Assembly: GCF_016918935.1 (NCBI RefSeq)
Contig: NZ_JAFFOB010000004.1
Location: 1-64,000 of the forward strand
Direction: 5' to 3'
DNA: 64,000 nt
Origin: Roseitranquillus sediminis
Lineage (GTDB): Bacteria > Pseudomonadota > Alphaproteobacteria > Rhodobacterales > Rhodobacteraceae
The position numbers were made by a program, and so were the translations under genes. The notes beneath the pieces were generated by a model. The model worked only from the letters and a program-made list of their open reading frames with translations, ran no database searches and was not told the DNA's origin. Shown piece by piece: positions 59,320 to 64,000 of the stretch (position 1 is its first letter; each line of letters starts with the position of its first letter).

Positions 59320-61128
59320 ATGGCTGAGCAGGTGCAAAGAGACAGGTTTGTTGCGGCGTTGAAAGAGCTTGGTGGCTCCGCCGGCAATGGCCGCCTGCGC
59401 GACGCGCTGCAGTGGGACGAAGCCGCTTACAACGCAGTGAAGGATGAACTTGTCGCCGAGGGGGTCGTGACGCCCGGGCGCGGGCGCGGCGGCTCGGTCT
59501 CGCTTGGTGGCGCGGTTGAGGTTGACGCCGCAGAACCAGCGCCGGTTGCCCTACGCGCGAAACCAGCCCGCGCCAATGGCAATGGCGGAAACCTCGGTTT
59601 CGAGGCCAATCTTTTCAAGGCGGCGGACAAGCTGCGCGGCAACATGGAACCATCTGACTACAAGCACGTCGCGCTTGGCCTGATCTTCCTCAAGCACATT
59701 TCCGACAGCTTCGAGGCGAAGCGCGCCGAGTTGCTGGCCGAATATCCCGACGGCGCCGAAGACCCGGACGAATACGCCGCTGAAAACATCTTCTGGGTGC
59801 CCAAGGAAGCGCGCTGGTCGCATCTCCAGGCCAACGCCAAACAACCTTCGATCGGGAAAATGATCGACGAGGCAATGATTGCCATCGAGAAGCGCAACGA
59901 AAGCCTGAAGGGCGTTCTTCCGAAGGACTATGCCCGACCCGCGCTCAACGCGGTGATGCTCGGCGAACTGATCGATCTGATTTCCGGCATCGCGCTTGGC
60001 CAGGAAAAGGGCGAAGCCCGCGATGTGCTCGGCCGCGTCTATGAATACTTCCTCGGCCAGTTCGCCGGTTCGGAAGGCAAGCGTGGCGGCGAATTCTATA
60101 CGCCACGCTCGGTGGTGCGCGTGATGGTCGAGATGATCGAGCCCTACAAGGGCCGCGTCTATGATCCGTGCTGCGGCTCGGGTGGCATGTTCGTTCAGTC
60201 CGAGAAGTTCGCCTTGGAGCACGAGGGCCGGATCGGCGACATCGCCATCTACGGCCAGGAGTCGAACTACACGACGTGGCGGCTCTGCAAGATGAACCTT
60301 GCCGTTCGCGGCATCGATTCCGACATCAAATGGAACAGCGAGGGGAGCTTTCACAAGGACGAGCTGCGCGACCTGAAGGCCGATTTCGTCCTCGCCAACC
60401 CACCCTTCAACATTTCTGATTGGGGCGGCGACCGGCTGCGCGAGGATGTGCGCTGGAAATACGGCATCCCGCCCGCTGGCAACGCCAACTTCGCATGGGT
60501 GCAGCATATCGTGCATCATCTCGCTCCTGGGGGTGTGGCGGGGGTGGTGCTGGCCAACGGCTCGATGTCGTCCACGCAGAACGGCGAAGGCGAGATCCGG
60601 CGCGCGCTGATCGAGGGCGCAAACGGCGCCCCCGGCGTGGTCGATTGCATGGTCGCGCTGCCGGGGCAGCTTTTCTATTCGACGCAGATTCCCGTCTGCC
60701 TCTGGTTCCTCGCTCGCGACAAGTCGAACGGCGTCGCCCGCGACACGAAACTGCGCGACCGGCGGGGCGAAGTTCTATTCATCGATGCGCGCCAGCTCGG
60801 GCACATGGTGGACCGCACGCGCAAGGAGTTCTCGGACGCCGACATCGAGAAGATCACGAGCGCCTATCACGCCTGGCGTGGCGAGGGTGACGCAGGTGTC
60901 TATGAGGACGTGCCCGGGTTCTGCAAGGCGGCCACGCTAGGTGAGATCAAGGCACACGGCTACGTGCTGACTCCGGGGCGGTACGTCGGAGCGGCGGATG
61001 TGGAGGATGACGAGACGCCCTTCGCCCAGCGCTTTGCAGCGCTGCAAACGAAGCTAGAGCAGCAGTTTGAAGCGGGCGACCTTTTAACAGCGACCATTCG
61101 CGACAAACTGGCAAAAGTGGTTGTCTAA
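59320..61128 (+). CDS. hsdM: type I restriction-modification methylase HsdM
   Basis: A 602-residue N6-adenine methyltransferase. An N-terminal winged-helix extension of about 85 residues ([22 protein letters not shown]) precedes the usual HsdM helical region ([20 protein letters not shown]). SAM-binding motif I is [17 protein letters not shown], and the catalytic motif IV is [11 protein letters not shown]. With HsdS it methylates and, with HsdR, restricts DNA. The stop overlaps the hsdS start by one base. Confidence 0.93.
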   Translation: MAEQVQRDRFVAALKELGGSAGNGRLRDALQWDEAAYNAVKDELVAEGVVTPGRGRGGSVSLGGAVEVDAAEPAPVALRAKPARANGNGGNLGFEANLFKAADKLRGNMEPSDYKHVALGLIFLKHISDSFEAKRAELLAEYPDGAEDPDEYAAENIFWVPKEARWSHLQANAKQPSIGKMIDEAMIAIEKRNESLKGVLPKDYARPALNAVMLGELIDLISGIALGQEKGEARDVLGRVYEYFLGQFAGSEGKRGGEFYTPRSVVRVMVEMIEPYKGRVYDPCCGSGGMFVQSEKFALEHEGRIGDIAIYGQESNYTTWRLCKMNLAVRGIDSDIKWNSEGSFHKDELRDLKADFVLANPPFNISDWGGDRLREDVRWKYGIPPAGNANFAWVQHIVHHLAPGGVAGVVLANGSMSSTQNGEGEIRRALIEGANGAPGVVDCMVALPGQLFYSTQIPVCLWFLARDKSNGVARDTKLRDRRGEVLFIDARQLGHMVDRTRKEFSDADIEKITSAYHAWRGEGDAGVYEDVPGFCKAATLGEIKAHGYVLTPGRYVGAADVEDDETPFAQRFAALQTKLEQQFEAGDLLTATIRDKLAKVVV

Positions 61129-62408
61129 TGGGAGATTGGAATACACGGCCACTCGCAGACTTCGTCGATCCTGATAGGTCGATTTGCTATGGCATTGTCC
61201 AGCCAGGCCCTGCTGTCTCTCATGGAGTGCCAATCGTACGAGTGAATAATTTCGTCGGCGGCGGCGTCGACACGACTGGTGCGCTTAAGGTGGATTCGTT
61301 AGTTGAAGCCAAGTATCGCCGCTCTCGCCTTCAAGGCGGAGAGCTACTGATCACACTCGTTGGCTCTATGGGGCTGAGTGCTATTGCTTCGGAAGAACTT
61401 CGCGGTTGGAACGTTGCGCGAGCCGTCGGTGTAGTGCCGTTACGACCTGACGCAGACAAGCGTTGGATCAACTTTGTTGTTCGCAGCAAGCCGACTCAAG
61501 ATTTTATCCGCATGCGGGCGAACACCACCGTTCAGGCCACGTTCAATCTAAAGGACTTGGCCGAACTCCCCATTCCTTGCCCACCAGACGCTATTCGCAC
61601 GGAACTGAGCGCGATCTTGTCTGCACTCGACGACAAGATCGAATTGAACCGGCGGATGAACGAGACGCTGGAGGCGATGGCGCGGGCGATGTTCAAGGAC
61701 TGGTTCGTCGACTTCGGCCCGACCCGCGCCAAGATGGGAGGCCACGCACCCTACCTCGCTCCGGAGATATGGTCCCTCTTCCCCGACCGCCTCGACGCAG
61801 ACGGCAAGCCGGAGGGGTGGAGCGTGAGGCCTCTCGATCAAGTCGCCGATTTTCTTAACGGGCTCGCCCTTCAGAAGTATCCGGCGAATGGAGGCGACGC
61901 TCTGCCAGTGATCAAGATTGCCCAGCTTCGTGCGGCCAGTGTGGAGTCGGCCGACCGTGCCTCGGCAGAGATCCCCCAGGGATACATTGTCGAGGATGGC
62001 GATGTTCTGTTCTCTTGGTCCGGAAGTCTGATTCACCGGGTTTGGACTGCCGGTCGAGGGGCTCTTAACCAGCATCTTTTCAAGGTGACTTCCCAGAAAT
62101 TTCCGAAGTGGTTCTTCTTCCACTGGATCACAGAACACATGCCATCCTTCCGCGCCACGGCTGCTTCCAAGGCAACGACGATGGGCCATATTCAGCGGCG
62201 CCACCTCACCCAAGCTGATACGTTCATCGGCACACCGGCCTTTATGACGGCTGCGGACGAATTGATCGCGCCCCTGTTCAATCGGCAGATCGCCAACGAC
62301 TTGGAATCCCGCACTCTTGCCGCCACCCGCGATCTGCTGCTTCCAAAGCTCATGTCGGGCGAGGTGCGCGTCAAGGATGCCGAAAGGCACATCGGGGAGG
62401 CCACATGA
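61128..62408 (+). CDS. hsdS: type I specificity subunit HsdS
   Basis: A 426-residue HsdS with two target-recognition domains. Each is followed by a helical spacer: after domain 1, LSAILSALDDKIELNRRMNETLEAMARAMFKDWFVDFGPT is split around residue 165-205; after domain 2, DELIAPLFNRQIANDLESRTLAATRDLLLPKLM. The domain start WNTRPLADFVDPDRSICYGI is typical. It determines which bipartite DNA sequence is bound. Full length. Confidence 0.9.
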   Translation: MGDWNTRPLADFVDPDRSICYGIVQPGPAVSHGVPIVRVNNFVGGGVDTTGALKVDSLVEAKYRRSRLQGGELLITLVGSMGLSAIASEELRGWNVARAVGVVPLRPDADKRWINFVVRSKPTQDFIRMRANTTVQATFNLKDLAELPIPCPPDAIRTELSAILSALDDKIELNRRMNETLEAMARAMFKDWFVDFGPTRAKMGGHAPYLAPEIWSLFPDRLDADGKPEGWSVRPLDQVADFLNGLALQKYPANGGDALPVIKIAQLRAASVESADRASAEIPQGYIVEDGDVLFSWSGSLIHRVWTAGRGALNQHLFKVTSQKFPKWFFFHWITEHMPSFRATAASKATTMGHIQRRHLTQADTFIGTPAFMTAADELIAPLFNRQIANDLESRTLAATRDLLLPKLMSGEVRVKDAERHIGEAT

Positions 62409-63562
62409 CACGCGCGGCTGTCCGTCCCGAACTATTGCGCTGGGCACGGGAGCGGGCCGGCATTGATGACCCCGGCGACCTGCAGGGCCGGTTCCCGAAG
62501 CTTGGCGAATGGGAAGCCGGCGAAGCGCAGCCCACGCTCAAGCAGCTTGAGGCGTTCGCGCAGGCCGTTCATGTGCCGATCGGCTACCTCTTCCTGCCAG
62601 AACCGCCGGAAGAGCCGTTGCCGATCCCTGATTTCCGCACCCATGACGGGCGCGGGGTGCGGCGTGCCAGCCCCGAACTGCTCGACATGCTCTACGTCTG
62701 CCAGGAACGGCAAGGCTGGTATCGCGATTTCGCGCTGACGGTGCGCATGCCCCAGGCGGCCTTCATTGGCAGCGCTGCGCTCTCCGACAGGCCACAAGAC
62801 GCGGCAAGTCGCATGGCCGAGACGCTCGGTTTCGACGTGGCTGCGAGGGCCGCCTGTCGGACCTGGGAGGAGGCGCTGCGGCTCTTCATCGCCCAGGCCG
62901 ATGCCGCCGGTGTGCTGGTGATGGTGAGCGGCGTCGTTCTCTCCAACAACCGGCGCACCCTTGACCCGGAGGAGTTCCGCGGCTTCGCGCTGGCCGACAA
63001 GCGCGCACCGCTGGTGTTCATCAACGGGGCGGACACGAAATCCGGCCAGATGTTCACGCTGGCGCACGAACTGGCGCATCTTTGGCTCGGGTCCTCGGCT
63101 GTGTCGGATGCCAGCGCCGCACCGCTCAATGGCCACCGCCGCGAGGAAGTCTGGTGCAACGCGGTTGCCGCTGAGCTTCTTGTGCCCCTTGCTGCATTTC
63201 GGTCGGCGATCCAGCCGCAGGAACCGCTCGACCAGTCTCTGACAAGGCTGGCAAGGCAGTTCAAGGTCAGCACGCTTGTCATTCTGCGCCGGCTGCTGGA
63301 TGCGGGGGCGCTCGACCGTCCTGCCTTTGACCGCGCCTGGGCTGAGGAACGCGCGCGGCTGCGCGAACTTGCCCGATCCGGCGCTGGCGGCGGAGATTTC
63401 TACCGCACAACGCTTTCGCGCGTCAGCCGACGCTTTGCCCGCGCGCTCGTCGAAAGCACGCTGGAAGGACAGACGCTCTACCGCGACGCCTTCCGCATGC
63501 TGGGCGTCAAGAAGACGGAGACGTTCAACAATATCGGGCGTGAAGTAGGGGTCATCGGATGA
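62405..63562 (+). CDS. ImmA/IrrE-type metallopeptidase with N-terminal HTH
   Basis: A 385-residue protein. The N-terminal third resembles an XRE HTH and dimerisation region (RFPKLGEWEAGEAQPTLKQLEAFAQAVHVPIGYLFLP). The peptidase has FTLAHELAHLWLG (HExxH, about residue 217-229) and then the third ligand region WCNAVAAELLVP. ImmA/IrrE proteases cleave repressors, often in phage or toxin-antitoxin systems. Start overlaps hsdS stop by four bases; the stop overlaps the DUF4411 start. Confidence 0.9.
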   Translation: MTRAAVRPELLRWARERAGIDDPGDLQGRFPKLGEWEAGEAQPTLKQLEAFAQAVHVPIGYLFLPEPPEEPLPIPDFRTHDGRGVRRASPELLDMLYVCQERQGWYRDFALTVRMPQAAFIGSAALSDRPQDAASRMAETLGFDVAARAACRTWEEALRLFIAQADAAGVLVMVSGVVLSNNRRTLDPEEFRGFALADKRAPLVFINGADTKSGQMFTLAHELAHLWLGSSAVSDASAAPLNGHRREEVWCNAVAAELLVPLAAFRSAIQPQEPLDQSLTRLARQFKVSTLVILRRLLDAGALDRPAFDRAWAEERARLRELARSGAGGGDFYRTTLSRVSRRFARALVESTLEGQTLYRDAFRMLGVKKTETFNNIGREVGVIG

Positions 63563-64000
63563 CCCGCTACCTGCTCGACACCAACATCTTCATCCAGGCG
63601 AAGAACCTGCATTACGGCTTCGATTTCTGCCCGGCGTTCTGGGAATGGCTGATCGCACAGAACGGTACTGGCCGCGTCGCCAGCATCGACAAGGTCGGCG
63701 ATGAATTGCAGGCCGGAGGCGACGATCTCTCTGATTGGACGACCGCACGCGGGCGCCCTTTCTTTTTGCCGCCGGATGATCCGGTTGTGCCTGCCCTTGG
63801 CCGGGTCAGCGCCTGGGCCACTGGCCAGAACTACGAGGCAGCGGCGATCGCAACATTCCTTCAGGTCGCAGACTACTGGTTGGTGGCCCACGCGCTGGCA
63901 CATGATTTTGTCGTCGTCACCCACGAGGTGCCATCCGATTCAACGCGCAAGATCAAGATCCCGAACGCCTGTATCGGGTTGGGTCTCGCTTGCGTCAGCC
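63559..64000 (+). CDS. DUF4411 PIN-like protein, 3' end cut off
   Basis: The first 147 codons are visible. The N terminus MTRYLLDTNIFIQAKNLHYGF has the first conserved Asp of PIN nucleases, and the sequence continues to VTHEVPSDSTRKIKIPNACI. DUF4411 proteins are PIN-like and regularly follow ImmA/IrrE genes. Together they may form a toxin-antitoxin-like pair inside the restriction operon. The usual length is slightly greater, so only a short C-terminal piece is missing. Confidence 0.88.
   Translation, partial: MTRYLLDTNIFIQAKNLHYGFDFCPAFWEWLIAQNGTGRVASIDKVGDELQAGGDDLSDWTTARGRPFFLPPDDPVVPALGRVSAWATGQNYEAAAIATFLQVADYWLVAHALAHDFVVVTHEVPSDSTRKIKIPNACIGLGLACVS

Noticed and set aside
1-64000. CRISPR arrays, tRNA or rRNA genes
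   Set aside because: No regularly spaced direct repeats and no cloverleaf or rRNA-like sequence were seen, although short or divergent tRNAs cannot be excluded by eye.

Overview
The window looks like high-GC alphaproteobacterial DNA, most likely Rhodobacterales. The evidence is the gene content: tail genes resembling the Rhodobacter gene transfer agent (DUF2460, DUF2163, NlpC/P60 and a 1321-residue hub protein), Acr3/ArsH arsenic genes, a compact mer operon, and a DUF2924/serine-recombinase module. No rRNA, tRNA or CRISPR array was seen. All assignments come from reading the sequence; no database search was run.

Region 1 (1-17500) is a stack of metal-resistance modules. A long leftward operon (5607 to beyond 1) encodes periplasmic copper-handling proteins: a Tat-exported beta-propeller, a DUF411 protein, a 46-residue Met-rich membrane peptide, a c-type cytochrome, two thioredoxin-like proteins, a Met-rich protein, two Sco-type CxxxC proteins, PCu(A)C and a truncated membrane protein. 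CueR and the P1B ATPase CopA are divergent, and each has its own MerR-type promoter with a 19-bp spacer. A mer module follows: merR divergent from merT-merP-merA, a second flavoprotein disulfide reductase and a permease. An ars operon (arsR-arsC-acr3-arsH) closes the region.

Region 2 (17520 to about 59020) is a nearly complete prophage read mainly leftward. From right to left it has a serine-recombinase module (56659-59022, rightward), an unrecognised three-gene operon (53597-56521), a sigma-like factor, replication and recombination genes (helicases, a Cas4-like nuclease, AAA proteins, a RuvC-like protein), two DNA methyltransferases, terminase, a lambda-type head, a GTA-type tail, and lysis genes. 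Two features stand out. A nickel/cobalt resistance pair (dmeR-dmeF) sits on the opposite strand inside the head-tail genes. The tail assembly chaperone carries a textbook -1 frameshift signal that would fuse it to a 112-residue Cys-rich domain with no start codon of its own.

Region 3 (59100-64000) is a defence island: a Phd/YefM-type antitoxin without a toxin beside it, a type I methylase (hsdM) and specificity subunit (hsdS), an ImmA/IrrE-type regulator-peptidase, and a PIN-like DUF4411 protein cut by the window edge. HsdR is not in the window.

The metal modules and prophage may form one composite element. The arsR promoter -35 hexamer overlaps the stop codon of the last phage lysis gene, leaving no room for an obvious attachment site. 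The alternative, two independent insertions side by side, cannot be excluded from this sequence.
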